Source: an uncultured Saprospirales bacterium (lineage in GTDB: Bacteria; Bacteroidota; Bacteroidia; Chitinophagales; Saprospiraceae). Taken from it: a stretch of 38,339 bases of DNA. The stretch spans positions 1 through 38,339 of the forward strand of contig CALMIR010000057.1 in assembly GCA_937864265.1 (NCBI GenBank). The letters are read 5' to 3'. How positions within the stretch are numbered: the first letter of the stretch is position 1; each line of letters begins with the position of its first letter. Below are positions 8,352 through 16,075 of the stretch, in pieces. The notes under the pieces were generated by a model. That model was not told the DNA's origin and made no database searches. It saw nothing but the letters and a program-made list of their open reading frames with translations. A program made the position numbers and the translations under genes.

Positions 8352-8416
8352 CAGGGTTTCAGGGTTTCAAGTTTCAGGCTAGGCTAATGCTATGTGGAGT
8401 TTCTGGTTTCAGGTTT
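8352..8416. repeat. GTTTCAGG-rich short repeats between convergent genes
   Basis: The space between two convergent genes contains several copies of GTTTCAGG/GTTTCAAG-like units. On the other strand they read CTTGAAAC/CCTGAAAC, the same motif that recurs at 14091-14128 and 17945-18005. Confidence 0.5.
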
Positions 8417-8436
8417 ACCACGCCTAACCGTACCCA

Positions 8437-9060
8437 CTAAGCACCACCCGCCCCGACCCGATGCCGTTTTTCCAGTACAGCCAGCACCTCATCGAGTGTC
8501 ACCCCTTTGGCGGCCAATAGCACCAGATAGTGGTACATCAGATCGGCGGCCTCTTCCAAAAACAAATCAGGCTGGTTGTCCATCGCTTCTATCACCAATT
8601 CTACTGCTTCTTCCCCTACTTTTTGGGCCACTTTATTGATCCCTTTATGAAACAAAGACGCGGTGTAAGAGCTATCGGGCGAAGCGGATTTTCTGCTTTG
8701 TATCACCCGCTCCAAACGATGCAAAAACCCATCCGCTACATTGATTTCATCAAAACACGTATCCGCTCCCGTATGGCATACCGGGCCTTCCGGTCGAGCC
8801 AAAACGAGCAAAGTATCCCGATCGCAGTCCAGGTGGATGGCTTCCAGGTGCAAGAAATGCCCGGAGCTTTCTCCTTTGGTCCAGAGCCGCTGCCGGGTAC
8901 GGCTGTAAAAAGTGACTTTTTTGCCTTCCAGCGTGAGTTGGAGTGCGGCGGCATCCATATAGCCCAACATCAACACCTTGCCCGTTTGGCTATCCTGCAC
9001 GATGGCAGGCACCAGCCCCTCCCCTTTTGAAAAATCTACCTTTGAAATGAAGTCTTGCAT
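8437..9060 (-). CDS. hisIE: Bifunctional phosphoribosyl-AMP cyclohydrolase / phosphoribosyl-ATP pyrophosphatase
   Basis: This 207-aa fusion carries HisI at about residues 1-105 and HisE at about 115-207. The HisI part has LMLGYMDAAAL, FYSRTRQRLWTKGESSGH, and the Zn/Mg-site region HLDCDRDTLLVLARPEGPVCHTG. The HisE part has KVGEEAVELVIEAMD and EEAADLMYHYLVLLA, the acidic helices that bind magnesium and phosphoribosyl-ATP. Together they catalyse the second and third steps of histidine biosynthesis in the cytosol. The gene is isolated here from other his genes. Confidence 0.95.
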   Translation of the reverse strand: MQDFISKVDFSKGEGLVPAIVQDSQTGKVLMLGYMDAAALQLTLEGKKVTFYSRTRQRLWTKGESSGHFLHLEAIHLDCDRDTLLVLARPEGPVCHTGADTCFDEINVADGFLHRLERVIQSRKSASPDSSYTASLFHKGINKVAQKVGEEAVELVIEAMDNQPDLFLEEAADLMYHYLVLLAAKGVTLDEVLAVLEKRHRVGAGGA

Positions 9061-9122
9061 ATCATCGTGTTAAAAAAATCGCAACAGCGGCAAAAATCCA
9101 CAAGAATTGCCGGAGAACCAAT

Positions 9123-9130
9123 TATTTTTG
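9123..9130 (+). promoter_or_regulatory. Bacteroidota -7 promoter element before the MBL-fold gene
   Basis: TATTTTTG fits TAnnTTTG exactly and lies 16 bases before the ATG at 9147, implying a very short leader. The -33 element is not clear; the nearest TTG is at 9107-9109. Confidence 0.45.
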
Positions 9131-9146
9131 GCCAAAATACTAAAAC

Positions 9147-10034
9147 ATGCTTCACCTGCTGGATTTACACTTTCTGAATCGCGCCAATACCATTGCTTCT
9201 TTTTTGCTGGAAACAGAAGACGGCCCCTATCTATTTGAAACCGGCCCTTATTCTACCTATTCTTACCTGACAAGTGCGCTGAAAGAAAAAGGCTATGCCC
9301 CCGGAGATATCCGAAAAGTATTTCTCACCCACATCCACCTCGATCATGCCGGCGCCGCTTGGGCTTTGGCTGCAGAAGGCGCCACCGTTTATGTCCATCC
9401 ACAGGGTTACAAACACCTACAAGATCCTTCCAAACTAATGGCATCCGCTACCCGGATCTATGGAGACGAGATGGATCGCCTCTGGGGCAGAATGGAAGCA
9501 ATACCCATGGAAAACCTGCAAGCTGTAGCACACGAACAAGTTTTTCCAACCCAGGAATACCTTATCAAAGCCTGGCATACGCCGGGTCATGCTGTACACC
9601 ACATCGCCTGGCAGGTGAACGACGTACTGATTGCAGGTGATGTAGCCGGCGTGAAAATCGGGCAAGGCCCGGTCGTTCCCCCCTGCCCCCCTCCCGATAT
9701 CCATATCGAATTTTGGCAACATTCCATCGAATTGATGCGGCAATTGACGCTGAACACGCTCTTCTTGACACATTATGGCGCTATTGAAAAAGCCGCCATT
9801 CCCGCCCATCTGGATGCGCTGGAAGCAGAGCTGTTGAGTTGGGCCAACTGGATCAAACCCTACTATGATCAACAAGCTGACCCCGATTGGCTTACGCCAA
9901 AATTTCAGGCTTTTGTACAAGATGCTTTAGTCAAACGCGGTGTAGATGCCGCTGACTTGGAACTGTATGAAAATGCCAATCCTTCCTGGATGAGTGTGGC
10001 GGGACTGCTGCGCTATTGGAGTAAAAAGGGGTAG
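9147..10034 (+). CDS. Metallo-beta-lactamase-fold hydrolase
   Basis: This 295-aa protein has the MBL zinc motif THIHLDHAG (His62, His64, Asp66, His67), the third His in TPGHAVHHIAW (about residue 150) and the bridging Asp in IAGDVAG (about residue 170). A late His occurs in FLTHYGA. This is a complete two-zinc hydrolase of the glyoxalase-II-like/MBL-fold group, presumably cytosolic since no signal peptide is seen. The substrate cannot be assigned; thioesters, lactones and cyclic nucleotides are all possible in the family. Confidence 0.9.
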   Translation: MLHLLDLHFLNRANTIASFLLETEDGPYLFETGPYSTYSYLTSALKEKGYAPGDIRKVFLTHIHLDHAGAAWALAAEGATVYVHPQGYKHLQDPSKLMASATRIYGDEMDRLWGRMEAIPMENLQAVAHEQVFPTQEYLIKAWHTPGHAVHHIAWQVNDVLIAGDVAGVKIGQGPVVPPCPPPDIHIEFWQHSIELMRQLTLNTLFLTHYGAIEKAAIPAHLDALEAELLSWANWIKPYYDQQADPDWLTPKFQAFVQDALVKRGVDAADLELYENANPSWMSVAGLLRYWSKKG

Positions 10035-10103
10035 CGGGGCGAAAGCGAGGCTTTTCCCGGTCGGGCAGGGAGGAATTGAGGGCGGGGCGAAAGCGAGGCT
10101 TTT
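10034..10103. repeat. 22-bp direct repeat
   Basis: The 22-base string at 10034-10055, beginning GCGGGGCGAAAGC, recurs exactly at 10082-10103, 48 bases further on. It starts at the last base of the MBL-fold gene's stop codon. No gene or obvious hairpin explains it. Confidence 0.8.
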
Positions 10104-10389
10104 GATTAACCGAGGTGTGGGTGCTTGCCATGACTCAATTTCTCCAATTATTTTCGCAAATCAATTTTTTTCGTATATTTGAAGGGCGCTTTGAGCGCCT
10201 ATTGTTGATTCCCAAAAACTTAAAAGCCTATGTTAGCCCTAAGTCATGTAATACCTTGTGGTATTTTAACCTGCCGATCTACCCTTTTTCTCCTGATATC
10301 TGCCCATGTTCGCAAAAAAAAGTAGTCCTCTTCGTAACATCTCATCCCCCCATTTCATCAATTATTGAAAAAACCTAATACCCATTTCC
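10104..10389 (+). promoter_or_regulatory. Intergenic leader with promoter element upstream of the eCIS regulator
   Basis: The region between the MBL-fold gene and the LuxR-type gene is about 355 bp in all. It contains an exact TAnnTTTG match (TATATTTG, 10174-10181), followed at once by a small hairpin (GGCGCT 10185-10190, AGCGCC 10194-10199). That would give a leader of roughly 200 bases before the ATG at 10390. No clear -33 element is visible, and the short open frames in the region look random. Confidence 0.45.
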
Positions 10390-11016
10390 ATGAGAGGACT
10401 GCATATTCTTATTGTAGAAGAACAACCCATTACGGCATCTGGCATCCGGCAAGCCGTTTTATCAAGCTCGTTACCTGCTCCCGAAGCCACACATTTTCTA
10501 CGCCTACAAGAACTTTGGGAAAGTACCTTTGCCATACACAACCCACTCATCATCATTGGCCCAAGTACGCCGATGGACATCAAACACCTGCCGCTGGTCA
10601 AAAAGAAATTCCCAAAAGCTGGTATCATTGCCATACAGCCAAAGATAACCTGTTCCAAGGCCAAGAAGCTATTCAAAGCCAAAATTGATGCCTTACTGTG
10701 TGCCCAGGCGCCCCTAGAAGAACTCACCCAGGCCATTCAAAAGGTCATCAACGGTGGGAAATTTACTTGTAGCTTTGTACAAAAAATGCTCCTGGATATT
10801 TCTATCGGCATCCAATCGCAAATGAGTGTCCTCACCGACCGGGAGAAAGAAGTTTTGCAGCTCATTGTCAATGAGTTCACGACCAAAGAGATCGCTGAAA
10901 AGCTGTACATCAGTTCCTGCACTGCTGAAACACACCGCTTAAACATCATCCACAAATTGGGCGTGCGCAATACCGCCGGCATCGTACGCGAAGCTTTACG
11001 CATGGATCTTTGCTGA
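10390..11016 (+). CDS. LuxR/NarL-type regulator with degenerate receiver domain
   Basis: This 208-aa protein has the layout of a NarL-type response regulator. The C-terminal LuxR HTH is clear (LTDREKEVLQLIVNEFTTKEIAEKLYISSCTAETH..., about residues 148-195). The N-terminal receiver-like domain keeps the HILIVEEQ opening, but where the phospho-acceptor Asp is expected it reads LIIIGPSTP, with Gly57. It is therefore probably not phosphorylated in the usual way and may be regulated by ligand, partner or amount. It lies about 190 bp upstream of the first eCIS structural gene, on the same strand, so it is a strong candidate for the cluster's regulator. Confidence 0.85.
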   Translation: MRGLHILIVEEQPITASGIRQAVLSSSLPAPEATHFLRLQELWESTFAIHNPLIIIGPSTPMDIKHLPLVKKKFPKAGIIAIQPKITCSKAKKLFKAKIDALLCAQAPLEELTQAIQKVINGGKFTCSFVQKMLLDISIGIQSQMSVLTDREKEVLQLIVNEFTTKEIAEKLYISSCTAETHRLNIIHKLGVRNTAGIVREALRMDLC

Positions 11017-11026
11017 AGGGCAGTTT

Positions 11027-11066
11027 CATGGAAAAGCAGGATTTTCAAAAATCAAGGTTTTCCATG
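11027..11066 (+). promoter_or_regulatory. Inverted repeat between regulator gene and eCIS structural genes
   Basis: CATGGAAAA (11027-11035) and TTTTCCATG (11058-11066) form a 9-bp inverted repeat starting about 10 bases after the regulator's stop codon. It may be a terminator for the regulator gene or an operator-like site ahead of the structural operon. Confidence 0.4.
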
Positions 11067-11208
11067 ATGCGCAGCATCGAAATAAAGCACAACTTGTAGC
11101 CGCAATTTCATCCTAACACGGACATTTTGAAAGCATCTTGTTTTCAGAATGATGTTGGTATGCCTCGCCTTTTGATCATGCCAACATTGCCCCAAATACC
11201 TATTATCC

Positions 11209-11799
11209 ATGATTCGGGACGCTTTACTTTTTATTATTGGTCTTTTAAACGATTTCATCAATCCTGTGATGGGTAGCACCGACGACCAGGTCGTTCCGGG
11301 TAATATTGCACTATTGGATGCTTTTAACGACTCCTCCACCCAAAATGTCAATAATAAAATCGTTGCGTCCATTGTGAATATCCAGCAAGAGGGCACCTTG
11401 CGCAACCTACCTAATACCCGCACCATTACCGGAGAGGACGGATTGCCCAAAGGCATACGCCAATCTCCCGAAATATACCTTAATGTATATGTCCTATTTG
11501 CCGCCAACAATACCAATTACGACAACGCCCTTTTCTATATTTCTAAAGTCATCGGTTTCTTTCAACAGGAGCACGTGTTTACACCTGCCACCCATCCTGG
11601 CCTCAACCCAAATATTGAAAAACTCATCCTCGACCTCTATTCCATGAGTTTTGAAGAGTTGAACCAGCTTTGGAGCATCATGGGCGGTAAATACACACCG
11701 TCGGTGATGTATAAGATGCGCATGTTGGCCATTCAGGAGGCGGAAGAGAGCGATGCAGGCATTATTCGATCATTAGGAACCACCCCAAATTCATTGTAA
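11209..11799 (+). CDS. eCIS DUF4255 protein (Pvc16/Afp16-like cap/tail terminator)
   Basis: This 196-aa protein is recognisable as DUF4255. Its N-terminus (IRDALLFIIGLLNDFI) is followed by IVASIVNIQQEGTLRN and an LNVYVLFAANNTNYDNALFYISKVIGFFQ core, then KLILDLYSMSFEELNQLWSIMGGKYTPSVMYKMRML. In Afp/PVC-type particles this protein caps the tube and sheath at the distal end and ends tail growth. It is the first structural gene, and its TAA overlaps the next ATG by one base (TAATG), so the two are translationally coupled. Bacteroidota eCIS loci commonly begin with this gene. Confidence 0.92.
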   Translation: MIRDALLFIIGLLNDFINPVMGSTDDQVVPGNIALLDAFNDSSTQNVNNKIVASIVNIQQEGTLRNLPNTRTITGEDGLPKGIRQSPEIYLNVYVLFAANNTNYDNALFYISKVIGFFQQEHVFTPATHPGLNPNIEKLILDLYSMSFEELNQLWSIMGGKYTPSVMYKMRMLAIQEAEESDAGIIRSLGTTPNSL

Positions 11800-12575
11800 T
11801 GAGCGTCGATTGGCAATACGATATTTTATTTGCTTTTCAGGTGAGCCATCCCGATGACGGAGTCGCTCAGGGCTTTTCCATTCAGCCTACTATCACCTGT
11901 GGCCAGCTCCTAGCGCGGTATGGCCTTATTTTCAAACCCATGCCCAATGGCGGCGCTGTTATTGTAGAAAAAAAGGTGCCCGAAAATCCCGCCGATACCC
12001 CGGAACCGGTACGCAAAATAAAAGGTGTCGCCCAATTCAGTTTTATCCTTTCCCTAAACAATTATGCCTTACTCACAGATACCATCCCTTTTCATTTGAG
12101 CAGCTTTCCGGCATTTGTTGGGCGCAGTCGAATCCTGTATTTCGATAACCTGGATGAGAACAACCTCATCGATCAAGACTTGGATCATCCCCCGCAAATG
12201 ACGCTTTCCAATATGGATTTTGCGGTGTATGAAATGGGTACGGACGGCGCAGTAAGTGATAAGGACTTGGGTTCCCTGGGTTTGAATCAATTTGAATACT
12301 ACGCCAACCCCCAGCAGACCAATACCTTTCAGGTGACGCCCATACTGCCCAATGGCGGAACAACGGAAACCTGGCCCATTAACAACAACAACAAAAGGGT
12401 AGCCCTGAAGCTGGCCGACGGCCCTTACACCATCAAACAAAGTGGGGAAGAAGTCTTCTATGCGGCCTCCAGCCTTTTACGCAGCGGCCCTTTTGGACTC
12501 ATCCATATTTTCAAGGACGAACAAGTGGACTACAACACCACCATTCGATACGATATCATTTTTGAAAAAGTTTAA
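11799..12575 (+). CDS. Uncharacterised eCIS protein between cap and sheath (possible cap adaptor)
   Basis: I do not recognise a named domain in this 258-aa protein. It is coupled to the DUF4255 gene (1-base overlap) and followed 13 bases later by the sheath gene. It has beta-rich segments (GVAQFSFILSLNNYALLTDTIPFHLSSFPAFVGRSRILYF), no signal peptide and no membrane helix. The C-terminal half (VALKLADGPYTIKQSGEEVFYAASSLL...GLIHIF) reads like a second beta-sandwich. Its position suggests a structural role at the cap end; a cap-adaptor protein has been described in the Algoriphagus eCIS. That link is inference from gene order. Confidence 0.65.
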   Translation: MSVDWQYDILFAFQVSHPDDGVAQGFSIQPTITCGQLLARYGLIFKPMPNGGAVIVEKKVPENPADTPEPVRKIKGVAQFSFILSLNNYALLTDTIPFHLSSFPAFVGRSRILYFDNLDENNLIDQDLDHPPQMTLSNMDFAVYEMGTDGAVSDKDLGSLGLNQFEYYANPQQTNTFQVTPILPNGGTTETWPINNNNKRVALKLADGPYTIKQSGEEVFYAASSLLRSGPFGLIHIFKDEQVDYNTTIRYDIIFEKV

Positions 12576-12588
12576 AACTAAATGAATT

Positions 12589-14067
12589 ATGGCCTTAAAT
12601 CTCAATGCAATTAAAACGCCCGGCGTATATATCGACGAAGTTTCCTTACTTCCGCCTGGTGTCGCTCCCGTAGAAACGGCAGTGCCTGCCTTCGTAGGCT
12701 ATACGGAGATGAATCCAAGCGGTGACAACGTCCCCGTTTTAATTACTTCCTTCCTGGAATACATGGAAATGTTTGGCGGGCCGCAAAGTCCCACGGATTT
12801 AAGCATAGCGGTCACCGTGAGAGATACTTTCGAAGATGTGTTCACCGATCCAACAGATCCAACCACTTACGTGGAATCGAAGCTGATCACCCGCAGCGTT
12901 ACGGCTAATCCGCCTATCAGGCCCATGCACAACCTGTTTTTTGCCGTAAGGCATTACTTCGCTAATGGAGGCAGCAAATGCTATATCGTGTCTGTCAGCA
13001 CCACCCTAGGCGCCGTCAGCGACAGCGATCTGGTCGATGGAATCAATGCTTTGGAGCAAGAAGACGAACCCACGCTGATTGTCGTTCCTGAAGCGTACAA
13101 TCTTTCAGACAGTGGCTACAATAATGTGTATTCGACGGCACTCAATCAGTGCAACAAACTCAAAGATCGCTTTACGATCATTGATGTAAGACAAGCGCAA
13201 CCTAGCCCAAGCAGCAGCCAAGCCCTGGCCGATATTACCAATTTCCAGACCAACGCCAGCTTGGGGGATTATGGCTTGTATGGAGCTGCTTACTACCCCT
13301 ACCTCGAAACAACCATCGATTTTGAATTTGACAGCAGCGAAGAAAGTCAAATCGGTATTACCTATCAAAAAGTACTGGCAGATGGCTCTGCTTCACTAGC
13401 CCCTGGTACAGTAGGCGCTGATTTAGGAGCAGTCACCAGCGATTTGCTGCGCAAACAAATCGAAACGGCTATCCGCGATATTTCTATTATCCTCCCTCCA
13501 AGCCCGGCCATTGCAGGCATTTATGCCCGCGTTGACAACGATCGGGGCGTGTGGAAAGCACCAGCAAATGTATCGGTAGGAGCCATTGTCGGGCCAATGG
13601 TTAAGATCACTGACACCATACAAGATGTCATGAACATCGACCCTAATGGTGGAAAATCTGTCAATGCCATTAGAGCTATCACGGGGAGGGGCATACTCGT
13701 ATGGGGGGCGCGTACCCTGGCTGGTAACGACAACGAATGGCGCTATGTCTCCGTACGCCGCTTTTTCAACTTCGTAGAAGAATCAGTCAAAAAAGCTACG
13801 TACCGCTTTGTTTTTGAACCCAACGATGCGAATACCTGGGTGAAAATTCGCGGCATGATCGAAAACTTCCTGACCCTGCAATGGAGCTTGGGTGCGCTGC
13901 AAGGCAGCAAGCCAGAACAGGCATTTTTCGTACGGGTGGGCTTGGGCCAAACCATGACTGCCGACGATATTTTAAACGGCCGCTTGATTGTAGAAATCGG
14001 CATGGCTGTTGTGCGCCCGGCAGAATTCATCATCCTGCGCTTCATGCACAAGTTGCCAGAAGCCTAG
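12589..14067 (+). CDS. eCIS contractile sheath protein
   Basis: This 492-aa protein begins with the sheath signature KTPGVYIDEVSLLPPGVAPVETAVPAFVGYTE (about residues 9-40). It ends with the conserved domain RGILVWGARTLAGNDNEWRYVSVRRFFNFVEESV...TFVFEPNDANTWVKI-like, finishing FIILRFMHKLPEA. The C-terminal part packs on the tube and drives contraction. Only one sheath gene is present, whereas Afp/PVC encode three sheath paralogues, so this particle presumably builds its whole sheath from one subunit. It follows the 258-aa gene by 13 bases. Confidence 0.96.
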   Translation: MALNLNAIKTPGVYIDEVSLLPPGVAPVETAVPAFVGYTEMNPSGDNVPVLITSFLEYMEMFGGPQSPTDLSIAVTVRDTFEDVFTDPTDPTTYVESKLITRSVTANPPIRPMHNLFFAVRHYFANGGSKCYIVSVSTTLGAVSDSDLVDGINALEQEDEPTLIVVPEAYNLSDSGYNNVYSTALNQCNKLKDRFTIIDVRQAQPSPSSSQALADITNFQTNASLGDYGLYGAAYYPYLETTIDFEFDSSEESQIGITYQKVLADGSASLAPGTVGADLGAVTSDLLRKQIETAIRDISIILPPSPAIAGIYARVDNDRGVWKAPANVSVGAIVGPMVKITDTIQDVMNIDPNGGKSVNAIRAITGRGILVWGARTLAGNDNEWRYVSVRRFFNFVEESVKKATYRFVFEPNDANTWVKIRGMIENFLTLQWSLGALQGSKPEQAFFVRVGLGQTMTADDILNGRLIVEIGMAVVRPAEFIILRFMHKLPEA

Positions 14068-14090
14068 ATATTTTGAGATGTTAGACATGG

Positions 14091-14128
14091 AACAAGAAAC
14101 TTGAAACAAGAAACTTGAAACTTGAAAC
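14091..14128. repeat. GAAACTTGAAAC short repeats between sheath and tube genes
   Basis: The 112-bp space between sheath and tube genes contains overlapping AAGAAACTTGAAAC units in tandem. Related units occur at 8352-8416 (opposite orientation) and at 17945-18005, always between genes. Confidence 0.6.
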
Positions 14129-14179
14129 CTTAAACATCTAACCTCATTCACTTTAACTATTCAAAATCAAATAAATATC

Positions 14180-14611
14180 ATGGAAAAATATCCCTTGCCC
14201 AAATTTCACTTTACGGTCGATTGGGGCGGCACCGTAGTCGGTTTTTCAGAAGTTTCCGGCCTCGATGTAGAAACAGAAGTCATTGAATACCGCGAAGGAG
14301 CAAGTCCGGAGTACCACAGCATCAAAATGCCGGGGCGGCAGAAGTTTTCCAATATCACCTTGAAACGGGGCACATTCAAAGCCGATAATGAGTTTTTTGA
14401 GTGGTGGAATACCCGCGCCCTCAATACCGTAGAACGCCGCGACCTCACCATCAGCCTTTTGAATGAAAACCACGAACCGGTGGTCGTTTGGAAAGTCAAG
14501 CAAGCCTGGCCGATAAAAGTGCAGTCCACCGACCTGAAAGCCGATGGCAACGAGGTGGCTATCGAAACGCTGGAATTGGCACACGAAGGCTTGGTCATCC
14601 AGAACGAATAA
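14180..14611 (+). CDS. eCIS inner tube protein (Pvc1/Afp1-like)
   Basis: This 143-aa protein is the hexameric tube subunit, of the T4 gp19/Hcp-like fold. The signature is FHFTVDWGGTVVGFSEVSGLDVETEVIEYREG (about residues 9-40), then KMPGRQKFSNITLKRGTFKADNEFFEWW, and a C-terminal IETLELAHEGL strand. It polymerises inside the sheath, and its lumen would hold the cargo. It is separated from the sheath gene by 112 bp of repeats, so it may have its own expression control, fitting for a subunit needed in large amounts. Confidence 0.95.
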   Translation: MEKYPLPKFHFTVDWGGTVVGFSEVSGLDVETEVIEYREGASPEYHSIKMPGRQKFSNITLKRGTFKADNEFFEWWNTRALNTVERRDLTISLLNENHEPVVVWKVKQAWPIKVQSTDLKADGNEVAIETLELAHEGLVIQNE

Positions 14612-14614
14612 GCC

Positions 14615-15064
14615 ATGGCTGTCGATAAATACTACCCGCCCGTGGGGTTCCACTTCAAAGTGGAATTCCTGGGCATACCCGGTGTCACCGACCAAGACAA
14701 TCGCTTCCAGGAAGTGGGCGGTCTATCGGTTGATATTCAGACCGAAGACATCAAGTCGGGTGGAGAAAACCGCTTTACGTTCAAGCTGCCCACCAGAGCC
14801 AATTACCCCAATTTGACCCTAAAACGGGGCCTGTTGGTCGATTCAGCGGTCATAGACTATATCAACGATGCCATCAATACAATGGAGGTAACACCCATCA
14901 CCATCCAAGTGACTTTGCTCAATGAGAAGCACGAACCATTGCAAGCTTATAGCTGTGTCAATGCCTACCCCTTAAAGTGGTCATTGGACAACTTCAACGC
15001 CAACGACAGCAAAGTAGTGGTGGAAAGCATGGAATGGTATTATCAGTATTTCAAAATATTGTAA
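14615..15064 (+). CDS. eCIS second tube protein (Pvc5/Afp5-like tube initiator)
   Basis: This 149-aa paralogue of the tube subunit shares GFHFKVEFLGIPGV...FQEVGGLSVDIQTEDIKSGGENRFTFKLP and TLKRGLLVDSAVIDY. A second, divergent tube gene in this position normally encodes the ring that joins the tube to the baseplate hub. It starts 3 bases after the first tube gene's stop codon and is co-translated with it. The assignment as initiator is from gene order and divergence from the main tube protein. Confidence 0.9.
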   Translation: MAVDKYYPPVGFHFKVEFLGIPGVTDQDNRFQEVGGLSVDIQTEDIKSGGENRFTFKLPTRANYPNLTLKRGLLVDSAVIDYINDAINTMEVTPITIQVTLLNEKHEPLQAYSCVNAYPLKWSLDNFNANDSKVVVESMEWYYQYFKIL

Positions 15065-15066
15065 TC

Positions 15067-15237
15067 ATGCCTGTCGAAATATTGGAATTAATCATTCGAG
15101 CCGAAGTGCAAAGCAACCATGCAGAAGGCGGGGCATCCGCTTCGGGGGATACCAACGCAAGTGCCGACTCGGCCTTATCCCAATTGGATGTGGTCGAGCA
15201 AGTCCATGAAATACTCAAACGCAAAAAAGAACGCTAA
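15067..15237 (+). CDS. eCIS DUF5908 small protein (Pvc6/Afp6-like)
   Basis: This is a 56-aa protein starting MPVEILELIIRAEVQ, the conserved N-terminal motif of DUF5908. A Ser/Ala/Asp-rich middle and a charged C-terminal helix (VVEQVHEILKRKKER) follow. The frame extends upstream into the previous gene, but the ATG at 15067, 2 bases after the previous stop, gives the family start. Its stop abuts the next ATG with no gap. Its position between tube initiator and LysM protein matches Pvc6/Afp6. The C-terminal helix may act as a small docking element; the function is not established. Confidence 0.85.
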   Translation: MPVEILELIIRAEVQSNHAEGGASASGDTNASADSALSQLDVVEQVHEILKRKKER

Positions 15238-15942
15238 ATGTTTTCAGATGTAGCCAATGGCGTATCCAGCCTGATCAGCCTGGTACCCTTTCCCGATAAG
15301 TTTACCTTTATCCCCTTACGGGAAACAGACCCCATACCCATTCCATCGGGGCTGCCTTTTTCACTGATGTTCAACCCGGAGCAATTCAGCGAACAGGAAC
15401 GGTATCTATTCAATACCCGCCAGGCACCGGGGCAAACCGGAGCACAACAGCGGTTTTTAAATACCGCGCCAAAATCATTTAGCTTTGAATTTACCATTGA
15501 TGGAACAGGAGGAAGCGGTGAGAAAAAAGAAGTAGAACTCAGTGTAGCTTCTTTTAAAAAGGTGGTCGGATTCAACGGCGATATCCACCGCCCCAACTTC
15601 CTGCTCGCCATTTGGGGAACCTTCATTTCCACTTGCGTACTGACCAGCATGGATGTCACCTATACCATGTTCAGAAAGAACGGTACACCACTTCGCGCCA
15701 AGGTAAGGGTAAGTTTTGCCGGGCACACCAAACGCCTTTTGGAGCTACTATCCATGAACCTGCTCTCGCCCGACCTCACCCATTTCCGCACGGTCGTGGA
15801 GGGAGATACACTGCCCTTGCTCAGCTATAAAGTCTATGAATCACCCCGCTATTACTTGGAAATTGCCAAAGTAAATGGATTGACCAGTCCGCGTCAATTG
15901 AAACGAGGGCAAGAACTGCGTTTTCCACCGATTGAAAAATAA
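15238..15942 (+). CDS. eCIS LysM-domain baseplate hub protein (Pvc7/Afp7-like)
   Basis: This 234-aa protein has an N-terminal CIS-tube-associated domain (LPFSLMFNPEQFSEQERYLFNTRQAPG..., KSFSFEFTIDGTG) and a C-terminal LysM-like segment (about residues 185-232: VVEGDTLPLLSYKVYESPRYYLEIAKVNGLTSPRQLKRGQELRFPP). In related particles this protein sits at the hub and joins tube to spike; its LysM is structural (T4 gp53-like) rather than cell-wall binding. The gene begins directly after the DUF5908 stop codon. A nested inverted repeat follows it. Confidence 0.92.
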   Translation: MFSDVANGVSSLISLVPFPDKFTFIPLRETDPIPIPSGLPFSLMFNPEQFSEQERYLFNTRQAPGQTGAQQRFLNTAPKSFSFEFTIDGTGGSGEKKEVELSVASFKKVVGFNGDIHRPNFLLAIWGTFISTCVLTSMDVTYTMFRKNGTPLRAKVRVSFAGHTKRLLELLSMNLLSPDLTHFRTVVEGDTLPLLSYKVYESPRYYLEIAKVNGLTSPRQLKRGQELRFPPIEK

Positions 15943-15947
15943 CATTC

Positions 15948-16057
15948 TCTGACAATTTGTGCGGAAACTGATGGATAGGAAAGGAATATGCTTCCCGTAC
16001 TTTAAGTAAGCCTGGTTTTCCTAAAACTACTTTAAGTACGGGACAAGAATTGTCAGA
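15948..16057 (+). repeat. Nested inverted repeat between LysM and spike genes
   Basis: An outer perfect 10-bp pair (TCTGACAATT 15948-15957, AATTGTCAGA 16048-16057) encloses an inner 14-bp pair with one mismatch (15994-16007 with 16029-16042; CCCGTACT.../...AGTACGGG). The whole element fills most of the 133-bp gap and is a likely RNA fold inside the operon. It may tune expression or RNA decay between tube-side and spike-side genes, or be a small mobile palindrome. Confidence 0.65.
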
Positions 16058-16075
16058 AAACCAAAAATAAAAGGA

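Noticed and set aside
10115-10378. Frame of 87 codons before the LuxR-type gene
   Set aside because: It overlaps the promoter element and leader hairpin and shows no domain or biased composition.
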